DNA from: Microcebus murinus
Lineage: Eukaryota > Chordata > Mammalia > Primates > Cheirogaleidae
Assembly (NCBI RefSeq): GCF_040939455.1
Contig: NC_134136.1
Coordinates: forward strand, 73,298,001 to 73,362,000
Direction of reading: 5' to 3'
DNA length: 64,000 nt
The position numbers were made by a program, and so were the translations under genes. Numbering within the stretch: position 1 is the first letter of the stretch; every line of letters begins with the position of its first letter. Of the stretch, positions 37,646-48,135 are shown in pieces. The notes under the pieces are model-generated. The model was given only the letters and a program-made list of their open reading frames with translations, had not been told where the DNA came from and did no database searches.

Positions 37646-39773
37646 TCTCTACGATATCTTTATAGAGTGGTTGATAATGGAAATAAAATGTGAAGGAAAA
37701 AATCACCTTGGTGGAAGATGCAGTAGAGAGTAGTGGACACAAAAATCCATGGTCATATAAACAGAAATCAAGAAAGTGACTAAAAAAACACATAATGGAG
37801 ATAAGATGAAGAGAGACTGATGTGATAGCTCAGGACACTTCCAATGCCTGAGCCATCATCACAGACTGGTAATAAATGGAGAATATTAAACACAAACTGT
37901 GTTGGGAATAATAACATTTGGCAGCTATATCACTCAGAAACTCACCTACTTTTTTTCTCCCAGCCCTTAATAGCAGCAGCAGCAGCAACAGCAGCAACAA
38001 AAAAGCAGCACAAGGCACTGACAATCTATCAAAAGGGGAAACATTCCAAAGTGGAAGCTGGGTAAATGCCCAAGGAAGACAACAAAGAAATAGTAATAGA
38101 TTCAAGCAGTCAGGTCAGAAAACACCAAAGTAGGAAGGGAAATACAGCTTGTAAGATCACAAAGGGACAGAGAAAAAAAAATCACTGAAGAGAGCTATGG
38201 AAAAATTGTATTTTCCTGGCTGCAGAAGCAAACTGTACAAGTTAATATACACATACCTAAGTATAGACGCTGAAGCTTTTAAATGGGGTCTTGGTGTTTT
38301 AGAAGGTAACCTGCCATAATACTCTGACAAATACAGTGTTTTAAATAACACAGATCCCCAATTACTACTGCTAGGAAACAGCAGAGATGCATAAAGAGAA
38401 TAAAAGCTGCTGTCTGGCTAAGAAACCAGAGCTGGTGTCACTGACCCAGGAACCTGGAGATTTCCATCTAATCTTCTTTTCAGATATGGAAACTAAGACT
38501 CAGCTTCAATTATGCCATTACTCCCTTTAAAGGAGTGCTCAGGATAGCAGAAATCCGTGAGTAATAGAAAGAGAGAAAGCTACTGCTGTGGAGACTATGA
38601 AATTGTCTGAAATTAACTGAAATTAAGAAATAACCCAATCTGAAGACTCCCAGGGCAAGGCCCTCACACCACCAGCCTGCAGAAAGAAGTATTTTTTTCT
38701 TAAGACAACATGAAAATAACAAAGAAAATAAGATTGTATTTCAACTCTTTAAATTTTTCTGAGTGGAAAAAAAAATAAGAAAATCAAAAAATACCACAGA
38801 AAAAAGTTTTAAATGCAGCTGATCTAGTCCTTAGTGTAAACATAGAGATAGACAAGTCATTCCAAATGTGTTAATATCATCTTGACTGTACTGCAGATCT
38901 TTATATTTTATGATTTATTTGAAGGCTTTTTTTTTAATTTGCCACAATGTGACTTTCTGAGACTTGAACAAGGAAGTGGGATCATTGGTAAATAAAAGCA
39001 GAGAAAGATAAAGATAACTTAGGGCTGTGAAGTAAATTGCATATAATTCTAATTTCCTACATGCTGATAACCAAAAAAAAAAAAAGGTTCTGATCAAAAA
39101 CTATTGTACCAGCTTGGGTCAGGTGTGGTCAGGCTAAATTGAACTCTAAATTACTCCAGCAGGGAGAGAGTGCTTCCTAAGAAGGAAAGTGCTTGTATTA
39201 AACTGCATGCCACCTGCTTCTTCTAACAAAGATTGAATGTTATGAAACCAGCGTGAAAGCTCCTGTGGATTGTCAGTTATTCTGGAAAACGTTATAATGA
39301 AACTCAAATTTCCTGTTATCAATTTTGTTGATTACATTAAAGTGAACATTACTGTGTGGCCTGGCATTCTAGATGTTTCTGTTTTCTGATTGGCCACAAA
39401 GACAAGAACAGCCCAGCAGGCAGGATCCTCTGAGTTCAGAGTAACCACCAGTGATTTCTGAATTAAACTACAAATTGGTCAAAATCATCCTGAGCCTGAC
39501 CCAACAAGAATCAAAGGCCAAACATTTTTCAAATGGAAGAATTATCCAAAGAAATGAAATTTGAGAGCCCTTGCCTTGGGGCCAAGGGTCATTTCCTGAC
39601 AAAAAGGCTATAGCATCAAAATTGGCAAAGAATGCATAGATTTTCATTCCTGGTCTTCACAACCACACTAGGCATTACAGAACAGGAACTCCAGTACACA
39701 TTTGCTGTCCACAGCCTTGGTTCTGAACCATTCTGCCTACTTCTAACCCATATAACTTGCAACTGCTTGTGGT
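37646..39773. other. Unassigned non-coding sequence
   Basis: No gene recognised over 2.1 kb apart from the short CAG-type repeat listed separately. Several open frames of 60-90 codons overlap on opposite strands with no shared feature. Confidence 0.4.
37972..38011 (+). repeat. Short interrupted (CAG/CAA)n repeat
   Basis: 'agcagcagcagcagcaacag' continues as 'cagcaacaaaaaagcagca'. In one frame it would encode Ser/Asn and on the other strand Leu, but nothing around it supports a gene. Confidence 0.8.
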
Positions 39774-40457
<684 letters not shown>

Positions 40458-40740
40458 GAACTTTGGCTGAGATGTCTGGTATGGTCTTCCCAGTGTTGTT
40501 TCATTTAGGATAAAGATTCTGCTTCTTGTTAGACTAGTTTAGGTACAAATCCCTTCCCAATTAGAACAGATCCTGTAAAGGATAGCCTCATCATTTTCTG
40601 TATGGACAACAGCCTATCCAAGCTGTCAACCTGAGGCAGGAGACATAAGGAACTGACTTTCTGCCTGTTAAATTAAAGCTCCTACTATGTTGGGTTTATT
40701 GCTGGGCAAAGTTACTGGGTAAAATCGTATTACTGGCTAT
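40458..40740. other. Unassigned non-coding sequence
   Basis: Nothing recognised between the MER2-like element and the next Alu. Confidence 0.35.
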
Positions 40741-40753
40741 CAGGTCACCATTT

Positions 40754-41100
<347 letters not shown>

Positions 41101-41113
41101 CAGGTCACCATTT

Positions 41114-41899
41114 CATTCTCATTACTCTGGTTTTCCTAGACCTAATTTTTAGTCTCTGATAGCATATCACCTTCCTCTTCACAGCCCTGAGGGAAGCTAG
41201 AAACTTCTGCCTTTCTAGACTTTTTTTCCCCAATGATTCCTAGAAAAGTCTTCTAAAGAGTACTTGGGAACTGGTCTCCAATTCATGTCCCATATCCACA
41301 CATACCATTTTCTCAGATTTTCCCTCAGGTAATTAGTCTGGTGGTAGTAGGAAGGGTCATATTTGTTTTACTCTCTTTCAATGAGGAAATTGCTTGGTTT
41401 TATAAACTTCAAGCACCAGAGTCTCCTTGACTTGGTCCCTGTAAAGACTAAGGCAAGTTGTTCTTCATAACGACCTGTAGACCAGCCTGTTCATCCTGTG
41501 GCAACCATCAGCTTCCTCCACATTTGCTCTAGGCCTTGCCAGGAAGCAGTAATGAATGAGAGAGTAGGCCTAAAGGTTGTCATTTTTAAAAAGAACTCCT
41601 ACCATTAAATAACAATCAATAAAAAAACTGAACTTTTTTTTGGAACTGCACCTCTAACAAATATAGAGAAACATTTACCTAGGACCAAAATAGACTTGTT
41701 ATATTTTAGGTGCTTTTACTTTGGGTGGATATACAGTGAAATGGTTCACTTCAATGCCATACCTGGCAAGGAAGGTGCCTAATTCATTGTTTGTAGGACT
41801 TTAAGCATGGTGAATCCCCAAGAAACTAATTGAGATGGATAAGGCCACCCTCAATATCATTTTTCATACCCCTTCCAACATTCCTGTTATTAGATGTGT
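41114..41899. other. Unassigned non-coding sequence
   Basis: No gene or clear repeat seen. Confidence 0.4.
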
Positions 41900-42620
41900 C
41901 CAATGAAGTGAAGGACCTTATTGTAAGTATTCAAAGTAGCCTTCAAAGGGACATGGAATTGAATTCAGTATCCACTAAGTACCTGCCTTGTTTGTGCCAG
42001 ACTCTCTGCCAGTCATGCAGGAAACAAAGATGAAACAAATATGGATTTTTGCCCTGCTTGAGCTCAGTTCAGTGAAAAGCAAAAATAATAAAATACCAAA
42101 ATACCAACATATAATTGTAGACAAGGAGTACAAAGTGCTAGATTACAGTATAAATGAAGAGTGGGGCTCTCAGAGAAAGAACCAAGCCTGCCTATAGACA
42201 ATGTGGAAAGTTTCCAGTTGAAGCAAACTTTTAAGATGGTCTTGGGTAAGTAGGATATTTGCCAAAGAGGAGGGTGGGTAATATTTCTTGCAACGAGGCA
42301 AACATTTCCAAAGTATAAGGTTCCAAAGGGCAGGCATGATATGTTCAAGAACTGGCTAATACTTCTTCATGGAGAGAGCATGGAGCTGGGGAGAGAGGCA
42401 ACACAGTATTCAAAGTCTGCCTGAAATAACTTGGAAAGGTCAATGGACTAACAATAGTGGAGACCTTCAGTGCTACGTTGCAGTTTCGACTGTATTCCAT
42501 AGGCAATGGGAAACCATTAACATTTTGTCGTAGAAGAATGGCATGATTAGAAAGATAGCTCTAGCCACAGGAAATGAGTATGCATCGGAGGGAAGTTGAG
42601 TCTGGTGTCAGGTACACCAC
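41900..42620 (-). mobile_element. L2-like antisense remnant
   Basis: The plus strand starts 'cactaagtacctgccttgtt' and 'gcaggaaacaaagatgaaac', the reverse of an L2 3' end. It continues with 'taggcaatgggaaaccatta' and 'gaagaatggcatgattagaa', a pattern common beside old LINE/MIR remnants. The exact family beyond about 42080 is unsure. Confidence 0.5.
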
Positions 42621-42719
42621 TCATGAAATAACCGAAACTAAGGCAATGAATGGAATGTATAGGAGTTTAATGAAGGGCAGTTTCACAAACATGAAAGAAA
42701 TATGAACTAAGATCCCAAG

Positions 42720-42915
42720 CAGAAGATACTAGCTATGCAATCCTTGACAAGGTTAACCTCCATTCCTTTACTTGCAAAATGGAGATCATAATCCCTGTCT
42801 TGCTTCCTTTACAGGGATGTGGCAAAGAGCCAATGACACAATCTATGGAAGTATGTAACTGACAGAAAAATATTATAGAAACAAAAATAACTACTAATTA
42901 TCATGATATTAGAAG
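42720..42915 (+). mobile_element. MIR SINE
   Basis: The series 'ctagctatgcaatccttgac', 'aaggttaacctccattcctt', 'acttgcaaaatggagatcat' and 'actaattatcatgatatta' follows the MIR consensus order. Confidence 0.75.
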
Positions 42916-43088
42916 ACTGTATGTTAATTGCTTGTCAGGCCCAGTTCTGTACCTTCAAGGGCAGTTCCTTCTTCCCTCTCCCTTCCACCAAGGATCAAAT
43001 CAGTGGTGATTGTGCAGAATGACTGCAATGTTGAACCGGTTGAAAGAGTGGGTATCCTTTACTCTGTGCTTGCTCTCTCCTTCATGTA

Positions 43089-44383
43089 TTAGGTTATTAA
43101 ATATGGAATATCCAATTTCCTTAAGTACCAAGTTTGACAGTTGATAACTCTTGACACTTCACTCTGACATTTCTTGTTTCTTTTTCTTGTGTGTTTGTGT
43201 GAAGGTACGCCCTCATTGTTTCAAATGCACATTTTAACTTGTGATTATCCTTCAACTTTTTAGAGCCATTTTTGTGAAACCATGGATAAGTCAAAAATTT
43301 GTGTTATTTTTGAATGAGTTCCATTGTGGAACCAATGCATCACAGACAGCTCAAAATATCAATGAAGTGTTTGGAAAGAATATGCCTGACAAATATATAG
43401 TACATTGACAGTTTGAGAAATTCCATTCTGGTAATTTTAATCTTGAAAATAAGCCATGTGAGTGACCTGAGACCATGGTGGATAATGATGCACTGAAAGC
43501 TGTAGTGGAAGTGAATCCATCTCAACCTACATGTGAATCAGCAGCAAGGTCTGACATTACTATTACAACAATACTGGACTATTTGAAACAAATGGGCTAG
43601 GTAAATAAACTGGATAGAAGGGTACCAAATTAATTAAATGAGCATCAGAAGAGAAACTATTTCAAAGCTTGCCCTTTTCTTGCTGTCATGACATAAAGGT
43701 GAACCATTTCTACACTATATTTTGTTACATGTAATAAAAAATGGATTATTTTTGACAGTTGCAAGCATTTGGCACAATGGTTGGATAAAGATTAAGTGCC
43801 AAAACACAGTCCAAAACCGAATATTCATCACAAAGAGCTATTGGTGTCTGTTTGGTGGTCCAGCGCTGGTATTATCTACTATAGCTTCATGAAACCTGAT
43901 CAATCAATTACAACAGATGTCTACTGCAACCAACTGGACTAAATAATGAGGACACTTGTGATTAAGCAGCCAAGATTGGTCAACAGAGAGAGGCCAAATC
44001 TCTCGTAAGACCACATGTCACACAAACAACGCTGCTCAAACTACAGAAGCTGGACTTGGAAACTCTCTGTCATCCACCACATTCACCAGAACTTGTACCA
44101 ACTTACCACTTCTTCCAGGCTTTGAACCACTTCTTGCAAGGAAAAATTTTCAATTCTCAACAAGCTGTGGAAAGTGCCTTTTGAGATTTCATCACCACTT
44201 GCTCTCCAAGCTTCTTCGCTGCTGGCATAGGAAAGCTACTGTTAAGATGATAAATAGTTTGATGGTAAATAACTATGTCGATAGTTTAGGCACATACTTT
44301 GATTAATTGTACTGCTTCTTGTTTGAGATATAATAAACTAAAATTTTGATTTGGAATCGTACATTTCACATTTAATGACCTAA
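43089..44383 (+). mobile_element. mariner (Tc1/mariner) element, both ends present
   Basis: A 1.295-kb element, the normal mariner length, flanked by TA (43087-43088 and 44384-44385). The terminal inverted repeats are left 'ttaggttattaaatatggaa' and right reverse complement 'ttaggtcattaaatgtgaaa', matching at about three of four positions. The interior is a decayed transposase. It resembles Hsmar2-type primate mariners more than Hsmar1, but I did not test this. Confidence 0.88.
43282..44306 (+). pseudogene. mariner transposase, heavily decayed
   Basis: Mariner transposases cut at both ends and reinsert at TA using a D,D34D catalytic triad. The reading starts MDKSKICVIFE at 43282 and is then interrupted by many stops and frameshifts. 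Recognisable pieces are KKWIIFD near 43738 (the TGDEKW-like block, here TCNKKW with the first Asp replaced by Asn), VNRERP near 43980, HSPELVPTYHF near 44085 (the YSPDLAPTD-like block) and the YFD end with its stop at 44304-44306. A length near 340 codons matches the family. It is non-functional. Confidence 0.85.
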
Positions 44384-44385
44384 TA

Positions 44386-44906
44386 CTTCATCCTCTTCCT
44401 ACCTTTCTCATTCCAGTCCTAGTGACTTTCCGCTCACGAGCTGGACTCCTTGTTTACTTCCCTCTGCCATTCCACACGCTCTCAGCCTTCCCCAACAGCA
44501 CACTGCTGTTCTCCTCACATTCCCACTGGACCTTCCCTTATGTTCCTAGGCTTGGACCAGGCTCCTTTTTATTCACTCACACCTGTGCCCCTGCTTTTTG
44601 GCTCTTTATGCTCTGTAAGAGCTTCCTGGAAGAGAGCCCATGTTCCTACTCCTTCTGCCAACTACGGTCAAGAGCAAGAGCCTCAAATACATGAGGATCT
44701 AGTCCTTAGGAATGGTGTTGCTACAGGATAAAAATCTGTGCTGCCTGGCCTGGAGTGCCTTTGGGCATCCTGAGATACAGGAGTGAAGAAGACAATAGTA
44801 ACATAAAAGAATAGTGCTTTACATACATGATCTCATTTAATCCTGACAACACTCTATGAAGCAAGTTATCCATATTCTAGAAATGAAACCAAGGAAATTA
44901 TAGGTT
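44386..44906. other. Unassigned sequence, partly pyrimidine-rich
   Basis: Around 44400-44700 'ctcattccagtcctagtgac' to 'gagagcccatgttcctactc' has the flavour of an L2 3' region, but I could not confirm it. Two overlapping 90-codon frames lack recognisable domains. 44907-44921 is the L1 target duplication. Confidence 0.4.
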
Positions 44907-44921
44907 AAAAAACTTGATGAA
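44907..44921. repeat. Target-site duplication, 5' copy, of the full-length L1
   Basis: 'aaaaaacttgatgaa' directly precedes the L1 and recurs exactly at 52237-52251. The A-rich start fits the T-T/A-A-A-A cleavage preference of L1 endonuclease. Confidence 0.95.
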
Positions 44922-44934
44922 CTATAGAGAAGAG

Positions 44935-44948
44935 CCAAAAAATGGCGG
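44935..44948 (+). promoter_or_regulatory. Probable YY1-type site at the L1 5' end
   Basis: 'ccaaaaaatggcgg' lies 14 bases from the element start. Primate L1s carry a YY1 site (AAGATGGC type) here that sets the transcription start. Binding is inferred. Confidence 0.55.
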
Positions 44949-45378
44949 AGTAGGGGTGCCCTCCTGGCTCTCTGCTCCCAGAGCAAATAGTGAAGAAAGC
45001 GGATAGCCACACTCCAGCGATCTACACTTCCACGAGACCAGCTTTGCCAGCCTGCAGACACTCAACAGGAAATAAGACCATCTACAGCCTAAAGCAAAGG
45101 TGAACCGACCATTCTTCCGAAAAACTCGGGGATTCGGAGGCACACATCAGGGAGGGAGCGAGGCGCGGCTTAAGCCGCTGCCGGCGGGCAGTGGCGCCAG
45201 CCTCTAACCGGCGCTGAGAAACACCCCTTCCCACACCGAGCTCCACTCCCACGTAGGCCGGGAGGTGCCTGAAGCTGGTGAGAAGTGGCAGCGCGGGATT
45301 AAGCTGTGTGGAGAAGAGACTAGAGTAGGGAACGCGCTGAGTTCGCCAGAGCACACAACGGCCGGCCGCGGTTTAAGG

Positions 45379-45379
<1 letters not shown>

Positions 45380-45413
<34 letters not shown>
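45380..45413 (+). repeat. Poly-G run, 34 bases
   Basis: Uninterrupted G homopolymer inside the L1 5'UTR. It can form G-quadruplexes, and its exact length is open to sequencing error. Confidence 0.9.
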
Positions 45414-45414
<1 letters not shown>

Positions 45415-45760
45415 CCGCGCGCAGCAACCGCTCTCCCCGCGTCAGGAACCAGAGCCTGCTCGGGCATTTCCCTGCCGAACACTCCCAGGTCAAGAGTAAG
45501 GGGAATTTACACAGCAGGAGGCTTTGACTCTGGATTTGGAGGAGGTTTGGGATAGCACTGAGAGGTCAGAGTGCACAAAGTTAGACTCCTTGATCCATTA
45601 GGACCCCCCTCCCTCTGCCCCTCCGGCACCACCGCTCCGCCCCTGCATTCCAGCGCTGACTCGGCATTCCAGCGCGGACTTGCGCTCGGGGTTTGGAGAG
45701 GCTGCGCAGAGAAAGCGCCGGTACGCGCCGCTGCTCCACCAATTTGATATTGGACCGTCA

Positions 45761-46930
45761 CTTGCTGCACAAGCGGCACTGACTCTGTGCTCAGAGAGTA
45801 GACCCTGCCTGGATGGGGCAGAGCTACAGGGGAGATTGATTGCCCTTGGCGAATTTAAGGCAGAGAAAGGGTGCCTTCCACACTCTCCTGCGACCCGGTG
45901 CCCCGCCCTGGGCTCCAAAGTCTCTGCCCCAGCCTTGGGGGCGGAGCTGAGATAGAAACTGTTCTCACTCCTGCCGCTTATCTCCACCTGGGTAATTCAA
46001 GAGACAAAAGGCAGGGACAGGTGGGTCCCATTGACTGCCTGCCAGCTTTTGATCAGTCTCACCCTGCACAGGTCTCCTGCACGCTGCGCCCAGAGTGTGG
46101 AGCGCTGGGCCTTGCAGGAGGCAGCCGTCAGTGGCTATAAGGCAGAGATATTTTACGGACCCCCACACCCGGGGATTTGGGGCTAGGCCTTTGGCTCCAA
46201 AGTTTGTATCCCCGCCTTGGGGGTGGAGCCGAGATAGAAACTGCTCTGGTTCCTGCCGCTTATCTCCACCTGTGGAATTAAAGAGACAGAACAAGGGGCC
46301 TGGTGGGTCTGGCTTCAGGACAATCTCTCACTGCACAGGTCTCCTGCGCTCTGTGTCCAGAGTGCAGAACCTGCCTGGCAGGAGACACCCACCAAGGAAG
46401 TTACCCTTAGCTGCTATAAGGCAGAGCGTCTTTACATCTACCACCGTCCTGTTTCTTGTGGCTGAGCCTCGGCTCTAAAGTTTCTGTCCCTGCCTTGGGG
46501 ACAAAGCTGAGATAGGAACTGTTCCCATTCCTACCGCTTATCTCCACCCGTGCAATTAAAGAGACAGAAGACGGGGTTCCCTGGGTTTGGCTACGGGCCT
46601 GCCGGCTTCTGGCCAATCTCTGTCTGCACAGGTCTTCTGTGCTCGGTGTCCAGGCCCTGGAGTTTGCCTGAGCAGAGCCGAGCCTTGTAGGAAGCAGGCT
46701 TCAGCGAATACAAGACAGAGAGACGTTACTACCCACACACTCTGGTGACTTGGAGCTGGGCCTTCGGTTCCAAAGTCTCTAGCCCCACCTTGGGGGTGGA
46801 GCTGAGAGAGGAACTGCTCCAGTTCCTGCCATCTATTCCCACCTGTGTAATTAAGGAGACCAGCAGGAGGGGTAGGGTAATTAGCTGTTTCCCCTCCTCT
46901 ACATCTCGGACTGCTGGATCCCCAGCAGGT
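45761..46930 (+). repeat. Four tandem units (about 270-300 bp) in the L1 5'UTR
   Basis: Each unit starts with a 'ctgcacaggtctcctgc'-like block (45766, 46065, 46332, 46625). It then has a 'tataaggcagag'-like block, 'ggctccaaagtctctgcccc', 'ccttgggggtggagctgaga' and 'cctgccgcttatctccacct', and ends 'aattaaagagaca'. Start-to-start spacings are 299, 267 and 293 bp. The units are diverged from each other, so they are not an assembly duplication. Confidence 0.88.
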
Positions 46931-47062
46931 TGAGAGACCTGCAGACACCACCCCAGCGAAGGCTGCTGACAGAGAGCAACTCCACCTACTGGCTCAGAAA
47001 ATAAATAAGACGTGTGAATACCCAAACGAAAACCTAAAGGAAAGAAACAACAACTGAGCAAA

Positions 47063-48067
47063 ATGGGAAGAAATCAGCAAAGGAACTCCGGAAATATGAA
47101 GAAACAAACGGAAAACACACCCCCAAAGAGGAGCACCAGCCCCTTAGAAACAGACAACAACCAAAACCTGGCAACTAAAATGACAGAAGAGGAATTTCGA
47201 ATGTGGATCATAAGAACACTCACTGACCTGCAACAACAACTCAATAAACAACACCAAGAAAACAGAAAAAACCTCCAGGAAATGGAACAAAGGTACAACA
47301 AAGAGATTGACATAGTGAAGAAAACTTTAACCGAAGTCCTGGAGATGAAGAATCAACTCAGGGAACTACAAAATACTGTGGAAAGTCTCAAGAACAGGGT
47401 GGATCAAGCAGAAGAAAGAATCTCAGAGCTTGAAGATAACACCTTCCAATTAAATAAATCAGTCACAGAAATACAGCAGAGAAACAAGAGAAAAGAGCAA
47501 AGTCTACAAGAGCTGTGGGATTATGTGAAAAAACCTAACGTGAGGGTCATAGGGTTGGCCGAAGGGGAGGAAGACAACACTCAGGGGCTGGACAAGCTTT
47601 TTGAAGATATAATAGAGGAAAATTTCCCAGGCCTTGCTCAAAATCTCGATATACAAGTTCAAGAAGCCCAGAGGACCCCTGGGAGATTCAATGCAAACAG
47701 GAGGACGTCTCGTCAAGCAGTCATCAGACTGACCAAAGTATCAACTAAAGAGGCCCTTCTAAAAGCTGTAAGACAAAAGAAGCAAGTAACATATAAAGGA
47801 AAGCCAATTCGAATAACATCAGACTTCTCTAATGAGACTTTACAAGCAAGGAGAGACTGGGGCCCCATTCTCACTCTTCTGAAACAAAACAATGCCCAGC
47901 CTAGAATCCTATTCCCTGCAAAACTAAGCTTCATATATGAAGGAGAAATAAAGACATTCCCAGACAAGCAAAGCCTCAGAGAATTCACCAAGACAAGACC
48001 AGCCCTACAAGAAGTTCTCAAAACAGTGTTACACATCGAACACCATAATAGAAACTCACGAATATAA
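47063..48067 (+). CDS. L1 ORF1 protein (RNA-binding chaperone), intact
   Basis: A 334-residue protein of normal L1 ORF1 length. It forms trimers through a coiled coil, binds L1 RNA in the cytoplasm and is required for retrotransposition. The order seen is a polar N-terminus, a long coiled coil (about residues 45-155, rich in Leu/Glu/Lys heptads, e.g. EMKNQLRELQNTVESLKNRV), an RRM (from KKPNVRVIGLAEGEEDNTQG, about 157-255) and a C-terminal domain (RRDWGPILTLLKQNN, then RILFPAKLSFIYEGEIKTF). The ATG has A at -3 and G at +4, a good context, and lies right after the 5'UTR. No stop or frameshift interrupts it. ORF2 starts 68 bp downstream. Whether it is expressed cannot be seen. Confidence 0.95.
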   Translation: MGRNQQRNSGNMKKQTENTPPKRSTSPLETDNNQNLATKMTEEEFRMWIIRTLTDLQQQLNKQHQENRKNLQEMEQRYNKEIDIVKKTLTEVLEMKNQLRELQNTVESLKNRVDQAEERISELEDNTFQLNKSVTEIQQRNKRKEQSLQELWDYVKKPNVRVIGLAEGEEDNTQGLDKLFEDIIEENFPGLAQNLDIQVQEAQRTPGRFNANRRTSRQAVIRLTKVSTKEALLKAVRQKKQVTYKGKPIRITSDFSNETLQARRDWGPILTLLKQNNAQPRILFPAKLSFIYEGEIKTFPDKQSLREFTKTRPALQEVLKTVLHIEHHNRNSRI

Positions 48068-48135
48068 TAAAAAAAAAACAAACAAACAACAAAAAAAAAA
48101 ACCCAACACCCAATGATTAAAGGCCAGATATCTCT
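48068..48135 (+). other. L1 inter-ORF spacer, A-rich
   Basis: 68 bp between the ORF1 stop and the ORF2 ATG, with long A/C runs. In L1s ORF2 is translated inefficiently from the same RNA after ORF1; this spacer is the expected arrangement. Confidence 0.8.

Larger units (their letters stand above)
44922..47062 (+). promoter_or_regulatory. L1 5'UTR / internal promoter
   Basis: GC-rich compared with its AT-rich surroundings. It opens with 'aagagccaaaaaatggcgga', which matches the position and sequence type of the YY1 site near the start of primate L1s. It contains a 34-base G run (45380-45413) and four tandem units (45761-46930). The ORF1 ATG follows. Many overlapping open frames on both strands here reflect high GC, not genes. 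Confidence 0.85.

Noticed and set aside
37830..38133. Poly-Leu/poly-Ser frames across the CAG/CAA repeat
   Set aside because: They are open in several frames on both strands because of the trinucleotide repeat; nothing supports a gene.
44386..44731. Pyrimidine-rich 90-codon frames as a possible host exon
   Set aside because: Two overlapping frames compete, no splice signals or conserved domain are visible, and the text looks like old repeat sequence.
45265..46951. Several overlapping open frames of 90-131 codons on both strands in the L1 5'UTR
   Set aside because: They follow the high GC and repeated units of the 5'UTR, overlap each other on opposite strands and show no protein domain.
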